Shown: positions 1-7,707 of the stretch, piece by piece
Layout of the letters: each line of letters opens with the position of its first letter
Position numbering within the stretch: the first letter of the stretch is position 1
IMG/VR virus record: IMGVR_UViG_3300027851_000037
Location: 1-51,969 of that record
Direction: 5' to 3' (one strand)
From: a virus
Length of the DNA stretch: 51,969 nucleotides
Position numbers and translations under genes: made by a program
Notes under the pieces: generated by a model
Database searches by the model: none
The model's input: the letters and a program-made list of their open reading frames with translations, nothing else
What the model was told of the DNA's origin: nothing

Positions 1-2
1 AT

Positions 3-248
3 ATTCAATTTCGAATAGTGCAGGTGTTAAGTTATTCAAAATTAAACACAAGATCCTTTTCAAACAGGATTGAAGTAAGCTATGCAACTATTTACGGATG
101 TGTAAATTTCACCCGGCCGGCAAACCTTGAAATTATTCAGAAGATATGCTATCATTTTCCTGAGATTGATGAGAGGTGGCTGCTGCTAGGGGAGGGGGAG
201 ATGATTTCTTCAAAAACTCTTGCCACTCTGAAAAAAAGTGGTCAATGA
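3..248 (+). CDS. Helix-turn-helix repressor-like regulator, 5' end cut by window edge
   Basis: The reading frame is open to the left edge, so the true start lies outside the window or just at it; GTG at 18 is only the first start-like codon inside. The visible part holds a short HTH core (SFSNRIEVSYATIYGCV), then PANLEIIQKICYHFPEID and the ending WLLLGEGEM. This is the usual pattern of small CI/Cro-like XRE regulators in Bacteroidetes phages and elements, where the HTH is followed by a 'FPEI..WLL.GEG.M' helix. There is no long C-terminal oligomerisation or peptidase domain. The gene converges on the integrase and their 3' ends overlap by about 115 bp. A role as lysogeny repressor is inferred from position and fold. 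Confidence 0.6.
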   Translation: MQFRIVQVLSYSKLNTRSFSNRIEVSYATIYGCVNFTRPANLEIIQKICYHFPEIDERWLLLGEGEMISSKTLATLKKSGQ

Positions 249-1536
249 CTTTTCTGTTAGCAATATCTATCATGGAATAGTTTGGCCTTATGTATTTATC
301 CGTTGTCTGCATCGCTTTACTCTGCTCTTTATGGTTGAGCGCAAGGTTGATATCATCTTTACTTACTCCGCAATCATTTCTTGCAATAGTAGCCCATGAG
401 TGGCGAGCGGCATAAAAGTCAATGTCCGCAATATTAGCCCTGGTACATAAAGCCCTCATACCAATTGAAAGGGCCTTATTGAGATAGTCGCTTTTCTTGT
501 ACCGAGAACTGAGAATTAAAAGCTGCGGGCCATCCTTAGAAAGATATTTATTAAGAATTAACTCTGCCTCAGGTTCAATCTTTACAGGTGTTCTGGCCTT
601 GTCTTTCCTCCTGTCCTTAACCTTGCTCCGGTTGTATATCAGCCTGCCATTCTTTAGTTTGTCCTTAGTTACTTTGTACAGATCAACAGCATTGATTCCA
701 ATCATAAAAAACGAAAGGAAAAATAAATCAAGAGCCATTTTCTCACGCCAAGACAAGGTTTTATATTCATCGAACAACCGGTATAGGGGTAGCAGCTCTT
801 TTGCATCCAATCCTCTTGGTAATGTGTCAGGCTGAATTAACTTGAAATCCCTGAATGGATAGTTCTTAATAACAATCTCTCCACTCCCTTCGTTGTTGTA
901 TTGCTTAATCATCGCGTTGAAGGCGGTCCTCAGTTCTTTTAATTTGTTATACAGCCCCGAATCACCCACTCCCTTAACTGTATATTCAACCATCTTTTTC
1001 TGATTTCTTCTCAACATCTTCCTCTCTTTTTTAAGCCAGGTAGAGTAAGATTCAAGCCATAAGGTTGTTATTTCGTAGTTGAATAGCATGGGGCGGCCAA
1101 CATAGTCAACAAGAGAATTGCGAAGGTTTGTCATGTTTGCTGCAGAGCCGGTTCTCTCGTTAGACTTAATACTCAATATCAGTTCGTCAATAAACTGAAT
1201 GAAGTTTACGCCATTGCCTAGTTGTTTGCCTTGCGAAATCTTACTTATCAGGATGGTCCGAAGAGAGGATGCTGAGAGATTCGTTGTGTTAACGCTCTCC
1301 AAGAGATCTTCATATTTTCGCAGAATAAAATCTGCCCGCTTAAACAATATCCTATCCTTGATCGAGAGGACAGAGGAGGTTTTGCTTCCCTTCTTTTTCT
1401 CCAACTCCCACCTGTGCGCTGATAACTCTGTATCTATGTAAGCATACTTTCCGTTCACAAAGACTCGTATGTGAATTGGATAGGTTCCATCAAGTCTCTT
1501 GTTTTTCTCCAGAACGACAACAGATATTCTCGCCAT
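133..1536 (-). CDS. int: Tyrosine recombinase / phage integrase
   Basis: This 467-aa protein has the layout of Bacteroidetes phage and conjugative-element integrases: an N-terminal arm-binding part, a SAM-like core-binding domain and a C-terminal catalytic domain. Box II reads YAARHSWAT near residue 380, with Arg present and Tyr at the usual first His position, as is common in this group. LNHKEQ near residue 400 supplies the third-box His, and the nucleophile is the Tyr of TDKYIRP near 413. The box I segment reads MIGINAVDL, where many relatives have Arg in place of the Ile. IntDOT of CTnDOT is a known active enzyme that also lacks the first Arg. The attP-like core begins about 150 bp upstream. 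The Ser/Pro/Ala-rich tail after residue 440 overlaps the regulator on the other strand. Confidence 0.9.
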   Translation of the reverse strand: MARISVVVLEKNKRLDGTYPIHIRVFVNGKYAYIDTELSAHRWELEKKKGSKTSSVLSIKDRILFKRADFILRKYEDLLESVNTTNLSASSLRTILISKISQGKQLGNGVNFIQFIDELILSIKSNERTGSAANMTNLRNSLVDYVGRPMLFNYEITTLWLESYSTWLKKERKMLRRNQKKMVEYTVKGVGDSGLYNKLKELRTAFNAMIKQYNNEGSGEIVIKNYPFRDFKLIQPDTLPRGLDAKELLPLYRLFDEYKTLSWREKMALDLFFLSFFMIGINAVDLYKVTKDKLKNGRLIYNRSKVKDRRKDKARTPVKIEPEAELILNKYLSKDGPQLLILSSRYKKSDYLNKALSIGMRALCTRANIADIDFYAARHSWATIARNDCGVSKDDINLALNHKEQSKAMQTTDKYIRPNYSMIDIANRKVIDHFFSEWQEFLKKSSPPPLAAATSHQSQENDSISSE

Positions 1537-1537
1537 C

Positions 1538-1557
1538 TTTGTATAAGTTTTGTATAA
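1538..1557 (+). repeat. Tandem TTTGTATAA pair, left of attP core
   Basis: Two exact copies of TTTGTATAA lie at 1538-1546 and 1549-1557, offset by 11 bp, about one helical turn. They abut the integrase start codon (1534-1536). An identical pair with the same offset and orientation lies on the other side of the tRNA-like core at 1793-1812. The layout resembles integrase arm-type binding sites; that function is inferred. Occupancy here could also repress the integrase gene. Confidence 0.55.
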
Positions 1558-1685
1558 CTTTCGACTAACTTTTGCACAAATATATACAAATATGTTTGAC
1601 TATGTTTGCAAATGATGAAAAAAAGATAAGCGCCTAAGTTGTTATTTAACATACTTAAACGCTTATAATCAAAAGGGTTGTTTGA

Positions 1686-1748
1686 TGAGCGGTAAATGGG
1701 GTTCGAACCCACGACCCTCAGCTTGGGAAGCTGATGGATGAACCGACA
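1686..1748 (-). other. attP-like core: 3' part of tRNA-Gly(CCC)
   Basis: Read on the minus strand this segment has an anticodon arm (TCAGC / loop TTCCCAA / GCTGA, anticodon CCC), a variable region GGGTC, a T arm (GTGGG TTCGAAC CCCAT) and a 3' acceptor strand TTACCGC followed by T. Upstream, the D-arm 3' half (GGTTCATCC) may be preserved, but no matching 5' acceptor strand or complete D arm is visible, so it is not a functional tRNA gene. Phages that integrate into tRNA genes carry exactly such a 3' segment in attP so that the host tRNA is rebuilt. Integrase lies on its 3' side and phage structural genes on the other. The right boundary (about 1740-1750) is approximate. Confidence 0.7.
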
Positions 1749-1792
1749 TAATCAATTATACTACAATCATTTAGTGAGTAGCGAAAACCTGC

Positions 1793-1812
1793 TTTGTATA
1801 ACTTTTGTATAA
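1793..1812 (+). repeat. Tandem TTTGTATAA pair, right of attP core
   Basis: Two exact copies of TTTGTATAA occur at 1793-1801 and 1804-1812, with the same 11-bp offset and orientation as the pair at 1538-1557. A weaker related sequence (CTTTGTAAAACTT) occurs near 2059. Together with the left pair these bracket the tRNA-like core asymmetrically, about 130 bp to the left and 50 bp to the right, as expected for the arms of an attP site. Confidence 0.55.
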
Positions 1813-1884
1813 ATCAGCATAGGATTCACCTCGTTTCTCTACAAAGATAATAAATTTCTATTTGAAGAGTTTTGTGCAAAGATT

Positions 1885-2007
1885 ATGAAGTTAACCGGTG
1901 CGCAAGTTGATGTTCTTTATACCTGTGTAGAGGAGTTCTGGAATACGCCTCCTGAAGAGAGAGACCTCGAAAAAGCGGTAGATAAGTTGTCCGGAAAGAG
2001 ACCATAA
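1885..2007 (+). CDS. Possible 40-aa protein between attP and terminator
   Basis: An ATG at 1885 opens a 40-codon frame that ends in TAA at 2007. The product is soluble and acidic in the middle, with segments MKLTGAQVDVLYTC and EEFWNTPPEERDLEKAVDKL. I do not recognise it. In favour of coding are a sensible amino-acid composition and a Trp/Pro/Glu-rich core with no low-complexity bias. Against are the short length and the lack of a clear ribosome binding site or operon partner. By position, next to int and attP, it could be a small accessory such as a recombination directionality factor, but no HTH motif is evident and that is only a positional guess. Confidence 0.3.
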   Translation: MKLTGAQVDVLYTCVEEFWNTPPEERDLEKAVDKLSGKRP

Positions 2008-2073
2008 TTTGCAACTATCTGTAAATCAATATGCAATTTTTTAAGGCCTTCGCATAACTTTGTAAAACTTAAA

Positions 2074-2090
2074 TTGTCATAAGTTGACAA
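2074..2090. promoter_or_regulatory. Inverted repeat TTGTCA-N5-TGACAA, operator-like
   Basis: A perfect 6-bp dyad with a 5-bp spacer (TTGTCA TAAGT TGACAA) sits in the AT-rich stretch between attP and the terminator at 2203, where no convincing gene is found. Its size and symmetry fit a dimeric HTH protein. No second copy was noticed in the window, so assignment to the repressor at the left edge is speculative. Confidence 0.25.
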
Positions 2091-2202
2091 AATGGGAATG
2101 TTGATTTATGGTTGATATACAATGATGATAACCAATGTGTATAATCAAAACTACTTTTACCTTTGTTGTCGTTGTTTATCATAGTTTAAGTTTAGGTTAT
2201 AA

Positions 2203-2237
2203 GAAAAGCCCTCCGGTGTGATGCCAGGGGGCTTTTT
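2203..2237. terminator. Rho-independent terminator after the 1069-aa virion gene
   Basis: The stem AAAAGCCCTCCGG / CCAGGGGGCTTTT, with a TGTGATG loop and one imperfect pair, has A and T runs on both sides, so it can act in both directions. It lies just downstream of the stop codon of the minus-strand gene ending at 2259 and insulates the virion operon from the integration module. Confidence 0.75.
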
Positions 2238-2258
2238 GATTTGCATACCTGATTGTCC

Positions 2259-5200
2259 TTATCTGATTTTCTTTTCTAAAACATCTTCAACTTGCATATC
2301 TAGCAGAACAATGTCGTTTGATATGTCAACAGAGCCGCCTGCAACAAGCAGATAGTATCTGTATGAGAGTTTGCTTCTCTGCATACGCAGATTTGCAAGG
2401 TTTGAATCGGTTTGAACACCTGTAACAAGTTTCCATGTCACCAAATCGTTTGAGGCAAACAGATAGGCTCCAAATGGCCTTCCTGAAGGTCTTATCTCCC
2501 CCCGAAGAACAGCTCTTTCAATCTTTTTATATCCGAATTGATTCAGTTGGTTCGGCCTTGTCTGTATGTGAATCAGGTTTGAGCCTTCCATCTCCTCTTC
2601 TGAGAGGTCCACAATGTCTGCAGGCGAATCCTCAATTGAAGCAGCTCCCGCATCCCTTCCTCCGGTGAAGTTTGTTTTAACCATCATAATGTGTAGGGAA
2701 GGGGTTATTGCAATGGTTACATTGTTTTGTGCTGCCCCGGTTGCCTTGGTTGAGATGGTTAACAGGTTCATGTAGTTTGACACAGTAACTGTTGACACAG
2801 CATCAACAATTGCGGCTTTCAGTCTCTCGGTGATGCTAATGTAATCATCTGTTGATAGAATTGAAATCTGAGCGTTAATAGCGTTTATTGTCGCGGTGAT
2901 GCTCTGGCCTATTCCCTTTGCAGATATGGTCACAGACTGCGCGTAAGTTGTCAGGGTTGCTGTCTTTTCACTCGCTGTTGTAGTGTTTTTTAGAGCCAAC
3001 ACCTTGCCGGCATGCTCGGCCTTGCTCGAATAGATGTCAACAACCTTTGTGGAGTTGTTGTAATTCATTTTGATAAAAGGGATAACACTAAGCATCATCT
3101 CCAGGGCCATATATGTTGGCATAGCAACCTGAGTATGATATGAGGAGAGCCTTGAAGAGTCAACAATGAGTTGAAGCTGCTGCCCTGCCGGAATGACTGC
3201 ATCCATAGCGGTGAGTGAACACTTGTTTTGAGAAGCAAACTGCACCTCAGGAGAGACAACTATTGCCGGTATCTCAATTGTGGCTGTTGCCGGGAGAGCC
3301 GGTTGCAGCGTTGCTGTGGTTGGCCTGAGAGCATACCTGTTGTTACCTTCCTTAAAGATCTCGGTAATTTTATGCCACAGCTTTTCTCTGAGATTGAAAA
3401 CATAAGAATAGAGATAGTCTGTGTTCGAAACAATAATCTCCTCTTGAACAGAGTCAAAGAAAAGGTTTGCGCCCTGAATGTAATTGCGGAAATCAACCTT
3501 TGACAGGTAATCATAGATGTCGTACAGCGCAATGTTCTTTGTTGCCAAAGAGAATGAGTTGCAGAAGCGAATGGACTTGTCAATGTCTGCTTCCAATGCT
3601 TTTGATATACTTATTCCATTTCTTCCATACAGGAGGTTGACAGAATTATTTGCGATGTATGCAACTCCTGACTTTGTTTGCACAACTCCTCTTCTGCATG
3701 AGTCGTTTGAAATAGGGATAAGATTTGAATACAAGACTAATCCTGAACCCTGTTGTAGGGCATAAATACCTCTGTCCGTAAAAACAACCAAAGGATATTG
3801 CCCTTGCTGCGCCTCCGATACCTGTTCAACCATCAATGCAAGGTCTTGAATCTCTCCTCCAATTCTGTAAGAGTGTTCAACCGGGAAATGGTAAGGTGCG
3901 CCCGGTGAGGACACTAAAACAATCGTATTTTCTTCAATCTTTAGACTATCTGCAATTGTTGTTAAAGTATCAACCCTGTTGCATGTTGCAAAAGGAATCT
4001 CTGCTGATGTTTTAACATACGCAAAGGCAAAGTTGAGAGTCTTGGATGGATTTAAAACAATGGTCTTGGTGTATTTCTTTGATGTGGAAGAGTTGGTCCA
4101 CGAAAGAGTAACACTCTCCGCCCTGCTATCAGGAAAAGAAATAAAGTCCTGTAACCATATCTGTGCGCTCTCTCCATCTGCAGCATATTTGACAAGAGTT
4201 GTCACAAGCCCGGATGCTGACAATACTTTGTTTGAAGCGTTGATTGTGAACTGAGCTGTTGCTTGAACAATTTCTTGCCCGGCATCAGCAACACCTGTAA
4301 AATTCATCCGAGCAAAGATATTTGCCTCCTTGGTAAAGATTCTTTTATAGTCGTAGAGGTGTAGTCTGTTATTGAACAAAAACGCCCTCCCCGAACTCTT
4401 TAGCCATCCTGAGTTATCTACCGGCATGGTCTTTTCTGTTGCTTGATCTGCACCAAATTTGATAACATACTCCGCTTCAATGTTGTTCAAGGGAATAGAA
4501 TACTGCTTATAATACATTAATTTAGCAAAATCCTCTGCCTTATAGTCTTTCTCAGTCAGCCCAGGATGGTCTGTAATGTCGTATATTGGATAAGACAAGG
4601 TGTCGTTGTCAATTCCAAAGGCTCTTATTTTTTTTACATCAAGTTCATAGAAACTTTGTGGAAGTGTAGAGTAAATATTGATTGATTTAATAAGTCTTTT
4701 GTGTGATTCATAGTCAGGACATTGAACCAATGAGAGTTTTAACTTTTGCATAGACAGCAATGGGAGGCAGTTTGAAAAGAACAGTCCAAATGGCTTTGCC
4801 TTGAATGACCCAAGTTTTACCATGATTGGATTAGACATCTTCGTTTCATCCCCGGACATGAGGGAGTAGTTAACAGATACAAAAACATAACCCTCGTTAT
4901 AATCTTCGTTGTCGTGTTTGATTTTATTTAAAGAGCCGACAAGGGTTTCTCTGAATAATTGTTCACTAGCGTATGCCTCTGTCTTTGCTGAGAAGGCCTC
5001 CCCAACAATATCTGTTGCTATCCCGCCAATGAGATAATCTTCTTTTGTTACAGAGATAGTAGGTGAGACAGGTAACCCTTGAAACAAGACTCTATACGCA
5101 CCATCAACCCACTCATAAACAACCATTTTTTCAGCAACAATGTCGTTAATGATAAGCATATTGTTCAAAGAGTACAAATCAACATCCCCGGATGCTGCAT

Positions 5201-5468
5201 ACAGGTCGTCAATCACCCCCAAGGTATCAGGGTTGATATGATAAACCATGTTGTCATAAAAGGCAATATGATTCTCCTGGTCAGCAATCTTATGCAGAAT
5301 GTATTTCTTAAACTCTGTGTTTGCAATTATGGTTTTCTTCTTACCAACCACGCGAAGGTGTTCACCCTGATTGCGAACATTTATCAGCTCCTCGCAAGCC
5401 CCTTCACCGGCAACCTGTCCGGAAGTGCTTCTCACTATGCCCTTGAATTGAATTACCTCATTTCTCAT
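2259..5468 (-). CDS. Large virion protein, stabilisation / tail-hub type
   Basis: This 1069-aa protein has no signal peptide or membrane segment. The first ~500 residues are beta-rich and resemble phage stabilisation proteins (P22 gp10-like and crAss-like tail hub proteins), with stretches such as LRVVGKKKTII and IAFYDNMVYHINPDTLGVIDDLY that suggest propeller-like repeats. The middle (about 515-680) has further strands such as VVFTDRGIYALQQGSG and LLYGRNGISISKALEAD. The last third is rich in Thr, Ala and Ser. It is the second gene of a two-gene minus-strand operon, overlaps the 3' end of the gene before it by 11 bp and ends at a strong terminator. Position beside ejection-protein-like genes supports a tail role; the family name is inferred. 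Confidence 0.6.
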   Translation of the reverse strand: MRNEVIQFKGIVRSTSGQVAGEGACEELINVRNQGEHLRVVGKKKTIIANTEFKKYILHKIADQENHIAFYDNMVYHINPDTLGVIDDLYAASGDVDLYSLNNMLIINDIVAEKMVVYEWVDGAYRVLFQGLPVSPTISVTKEDYLIGGIATDIVGEAFSAKTEAYASEQLFRETLVGSLNKIKHDNEDYNEGYVFVSVNYSLMSGDETKMSNPIMVKLGSFKAKPFGLFFSNCLPLLSMQKLKLSLVQCPDYESHKRLIKSINIYSTLPQSFYELDVKKIRAFGIDNDTLSYPIYDITDHPGLTEKDYKAEDFAKLMYYKQYSIPLNNIEAEYVIKFGADQATEKTMPVDNSGWLKSSGRAFLFNNRLHLYDYKRIFTKEANIFARMNFTGVADAGQEIVQATAQFTINASNKVLSASGLVTTLVKYAADGESAQIWLQDFISFPDSRAESVTLSWTNSSTSKKYTKTIVLNPSKTLNFAFAYVKTSAEIPFATCNRVDTLTTIADSLKIEENTIVLVSSPGAPYHFPVEHSYRIGGEIQDLALMVEQVSEAQQGQYPLVVFTDRGIYALQQGSGLVLYSNLIPISNDSCRRGVVQTKSGVAYIANNSVNLLYGRNGISISKALEADIDKSIRFCNSFSLATKNIALYDIYDYLSKVDFRNYIQGANLFFDSVQEEIIVSNTDYLYSYVFNLREKLWHKITEIFKEGNNRYALRPTTATLQPALPATATIEIPAIVVSPEVQFASQNKCSLTAMDAVIPAGQQLQLIVDSSRLSSYHTQVAMPTYMALEMMLSVIPFIKMNYNNSTKVVDIYSSKAEHAGKVLALKNTTTASEKTATLTTYAQSVTISAKGIGQSITATINAINAQISILSTDDYISITERLKAAIVDAVSTVTVSNYMNLLTISTKATGAAQNNVTIAITPSLHIMMVKTNFTGGRDAGAASIEDSPADIVDLSEEEMEGSNLIHIQTRPNQLNQFGYKKIERAVLRGEIRPSGRPFGAYLFASNDLVTWKLVTGVQTDSNLANLRMQRSKLSYRYYLLVAGGSVDISNDIVLLDMQVEDVLEKKIR

Positions 5469-5973
5469 CTTGAAAATCCTCCTTCATGATTAGTTTATTT
5501 AACTCGTCAAATATTGTCTCTTTTTGTTTGCTGCCCTTCTCTCTTTCCATCTCTCTCATAATCTTTAGTGCAGATGTTATCTTGTGAGGGTCCTTCGAAG
5601 ACGATATAATGTCGTTCAGCCTCTTCATTCCCCTTTGGTATATAAGGTTGGGGTCTGTTATCTCTTCCTCAGGATCCGGTTCAGGAGGCTTTGGTATCAA
5701 TTGGTCTATTACATAAGCCTCGTACTGCTCCTTCCATTTTGCCAATAATTCTTTGTGAACCAATACCCCCTTCGAACATTGCGCAAGACTACCATTGTAA
5801 CGGGTTAGAAGCAGATAAACAATGTTTGTTTTCAGCTCCTCTGTATATTTAAACCCCGGTTCTCCTAACATTTTAGGCATATCATTCTTTTTTGTCAAAA
5901 GTAACCTTGTTGAACTTGCAAATGTGGTCATGTTGCACAGTTTAGGCATCTGTGATTTTGTACTATTGTGCAA
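5458..5973 (-). CDS. Small helical protein upstream of the virion gene, possibly DNA-binding
   Basis: The longest frame encodes 171 aa, but internal Met codons at residues 9 and 15 (MTTFASS) are equally plausible starts, and the longer form would overlap the divergent promoter region. The mid region (YNGSLAQCSKGVLVHKELLAKWKEQYE) reads like a helix-turn-helix of the kind seen in small terminase-like proteins. A Pro/Glu linker (PKPPEPDPEEE) leads to a basic, helical C terminus. The TerS-like gene next to TerL lies elsewhere (25201-25497), so a second TerS is not claimed. It is translationally coupled to the 1069-aa virion gene by an 11-bp overlap. Confidence 0.55.
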   Translation of the reverse strand: MHNSTKSQMPKLCNMTTFASSTRLLLTKKNDMPKMLGEPGFKYTEELKTNIVYLLLTRYNGSLAQCSKGVLVHKELLAKWKEQYEAYVIDQLIPKPPEPDPEEEITDPNLIYQRGMKRLNDIISSSKDPHKITSALKIMREMEREKGSKQKETIFDELNKLIMKEDFQDEK

Positions 5974-5984
5974 AATGCAGGGTT

Positions 5985-6635
5985 ATGAAAAAGAGAGTTT
6001 TGTTAATAGTCAGTATTTGCTTGATAATTAGCGATATTATATGGCCAAGAGATGTCAATGTTAATCAGGCTGTCGTTCCGTTCATCTTAGGAGCGCTCGC
6101 AGTAGCATCATCAGCATACGGAGCAATAAAATCAGGTAACGAAAACAGAAAGAATCAGGGTTTGCTTGACTCATTGAGTGATGAGAATAAAGCAGACTTT
6201 GTTCGTGAGTACCATCGTGATGCTTTGGAGAATCCGGGTTCGAAGGCGTACCTCAAAAGACTTTCGTCAACAATGGAGGACAATAACAAGGTTACTGAGA
6301 ATACAGCAGCAGCCACAGGAGCAACGCAAGAAAATGTCTTGGCAGCAAAGCAGTCTAACAACAGAGTCATGTCTGATGCTGTTTCCGGACTCGTTGAGAA
6401 GGAGGATAACAGACAACAAGTTGTTAAACAAGGCTATCTGCAGAGGAAGCAGGGTCTTGTAGGCACTCAGATGGGACTGAATTCACAGAGAGCGCAAACT
6501 TGGGCTGACACAGCTCAGGGCATTTCGTCCGCAGCCGGCTCTCTTGCCTCTGCGTACATGATGAGCGATGGTAAGTTACTCAATCCTGCGTTTGCAGAAG
6601 AGAAGCCAATTGACGCAACAAAAATCTTCAAATAA
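5985..6635 (+). CDS. Ejection-type internal virion protein (P22 gp7-like position)
   Basis: The start is taken at the MKKRVLL codon (5985) rather than the earlier ATG at 5952, which lies inside the divergent intergenic region. The product has about 216 aa, with a hydrophobic N terminus (VLLIVSICLIISDII), then a second hydrophobic, small-residue patch (VVPFILGALAVASSAYGAI) and a long helical, Gln/Asn/Ala-rich remainder. This composition, and the place at the head of a three-gene set ending in a giant protein, matches DNA-ejection proteins of short-tailed phages (gp7, gp20 and gp16 of P22). No catalytic motif is visible. Assignment is by composition and synteny. Confidence 0.5.
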   Translation: MKKRVLLIVSICLIISDIIWPRDVNVNQAVVPFILGALAVASSAYGAIKSGNENRKNQGLLDSLSDENKADFVREYHRDALENPGSKAYLKRLSSTMEDNNKVTENTAAATGATQENVLAAKQSNNRVMSDAVSGLVEKEDNRQQVVKQGYLQRKQGLVGTQMGLNSQRAQTWADTAQGISSAAGSLASAYMMSDGKLLNPAFAEEKPIDATKIFK

Positions 6636-6643
6636 TAGCTATT

Positions 6644-7702
6644 ATGGGACCGGAAGAGAAAAAAACCATTACCGAGACAGTAGTCTCAAAAAAAGAACCG
6701 ACCGCACAGAGGCAGGTTTATATAGATGATTCCCAGATTAGTTATAAGCCTTTCCAATATCAGGAGGGGCAATCTGTTATTGATGTGCTTGCACAAGCAA
6801 AGCAACACAAGGAGTCACTTGAAGAGAGAGAGAAAAGAACAGCAAGGATGGCCAAGGTAACAGGATGGGGAAACCTATTCAATGCTATTGCCGGACTTGC
6901 AGGCGGAGGTTACACTCAGACTCGATATCAGCCTTCGCCAATCATGCAGCAGTCTCTCAATCAGCTCTCCTCAATCCAGGATGAGAAATACAAGACAGAC
7001 CTGTACTATCAGGAGCTTGCAAGAAAGACCAAGGAAGCAGATAAGCAACTGCAGATGAAAACCCATTACGATCAGCAGAAAGATATTACTACCCTTGACC
7101 AACGAAGAAGAGATTCAAACTTCAAAGCCCTCAATGCTGCCGCCTCCGATGAGTTTAAAGCGGGTGTTCAGACTGTTCAGGAAAAGAGTATTTCTGACTA
7201 TGAAAAGGGCATGAGAGACAGAACCATTTCAGCAAGAGAGGCCTCTGCAAATGCAGCTACCATGAACGCTCAAACCAATGCAGCAGAAGCGGCAAATCCC
7301 GCTACGAAGAAAGGAGTTTTTCTGTCGTATAAAGACAAGGGCGGAAACATGAGAACAATGGGTAAGTCTCAGGCGCAACAGATAATCAATGATGTTGCCG
7401 CAAGATATCCGGGATTGGTTCAGAAGAACGAGAACGAACTTACTCCTGTTGAAAAGGCAATCAAAGAGGACATTGACAATATCCAAAGAGCAATGGGTTC
7501 TGGCCAAGTTGAAGCAACAGACAATCTCATTCGTGCGGTTGCGCTTAAATACATTGCTTCGGGATTTGGTGAGTTTGAGCAATATTTTGACCCAATACAA
7601 AGCAATCAGACAATGCAAGGAGGGACATCAGCTCAGCAACAAAAAGGATCATTCCTTCCTCCAAAAACACAGACAGCAGTTAAGAAAAACCTTTTACAAT
7701 AG
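6644..7702 (+). CDS. Ejection-type internal virion protein, 352 aa
   Basis: It follows the previous gene after 8 bp and precedes the giant gene by 5 bp, so the three are one transcription unit. Its charged, disordered N terminus (about 1-60) leads to the segment KVTGWGNLFNAIAGLAGGGYT (about 76-96), a glycine-rich hydrophobic patch typical of ejected phage proteins that insert in membranes. A long coiled-coil-like, Gln/Lys-rich stretch (about 105-220) follows. The C terminus is polar and Gln-rich. I do not recognise a named family. Expected role: packaged in the head and ejected with DNA to form the periplasm-spanning conduit. Confidence 0.5.
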   Translation: MGPEEKKTITETVVSKKEPTAQRQVYIDDSQISYKPFQYQEGQSVIDVLAQAKQHKESLEEREKRTARMAKVTGWGNLFNAIAGLAGGGYTQTRYQPSPIMQQSLNQLSSIQDEKYKTDLYYQELARKTKEADKQLQMKTHYDQQKDITTLDQRRRDSNFKALNAAASDEFKAGVQTVQEKSISDYEKGMRDRTISAREASANAATMNAQTNAAEAANPATKKGVFLSYKDKGGNMRTMGKSQAQQIINDVAARYPGLVQKNENELTPVEKAIKEDIDNIQRAMGSGQVEATDNLIRAVALKYIASGFGEFEQYFDPIQSNQTMQGGTSAQQQKGSFLPPKTQTAVKKNLLQ

Positions 7703-7707
7703 TAGTT

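Noticed and set aside
1455-1712. 85-aa minus-strand frame beginning MGSNPIYRSS
   Set aside because: It starts inside the tRNA-like T arm; this N terminus is the usual false translation of a tRNA gene, and the rest runs over the att repeats.
1686-1748. Functional tRNA-Gly gene
   Set aside because: The anticodon and T arms are intact but no 5' acceptor strand or complete D arm is found upstream; it fits an attP fragment.
1538-1812. CRISPR-like repeats
   Set aside because: Repeats are 9 bp in two pairs with 2-bp spacers, far too short for CRISPR, and no cas genes are present.
3260-3583. 107-aa frame on the same strand inside the 1069-aa virion gene
   Set aside because: Rich in Ser, Gln and Arg without domain character; explained as an overlapping shadow of a well-supported gene.
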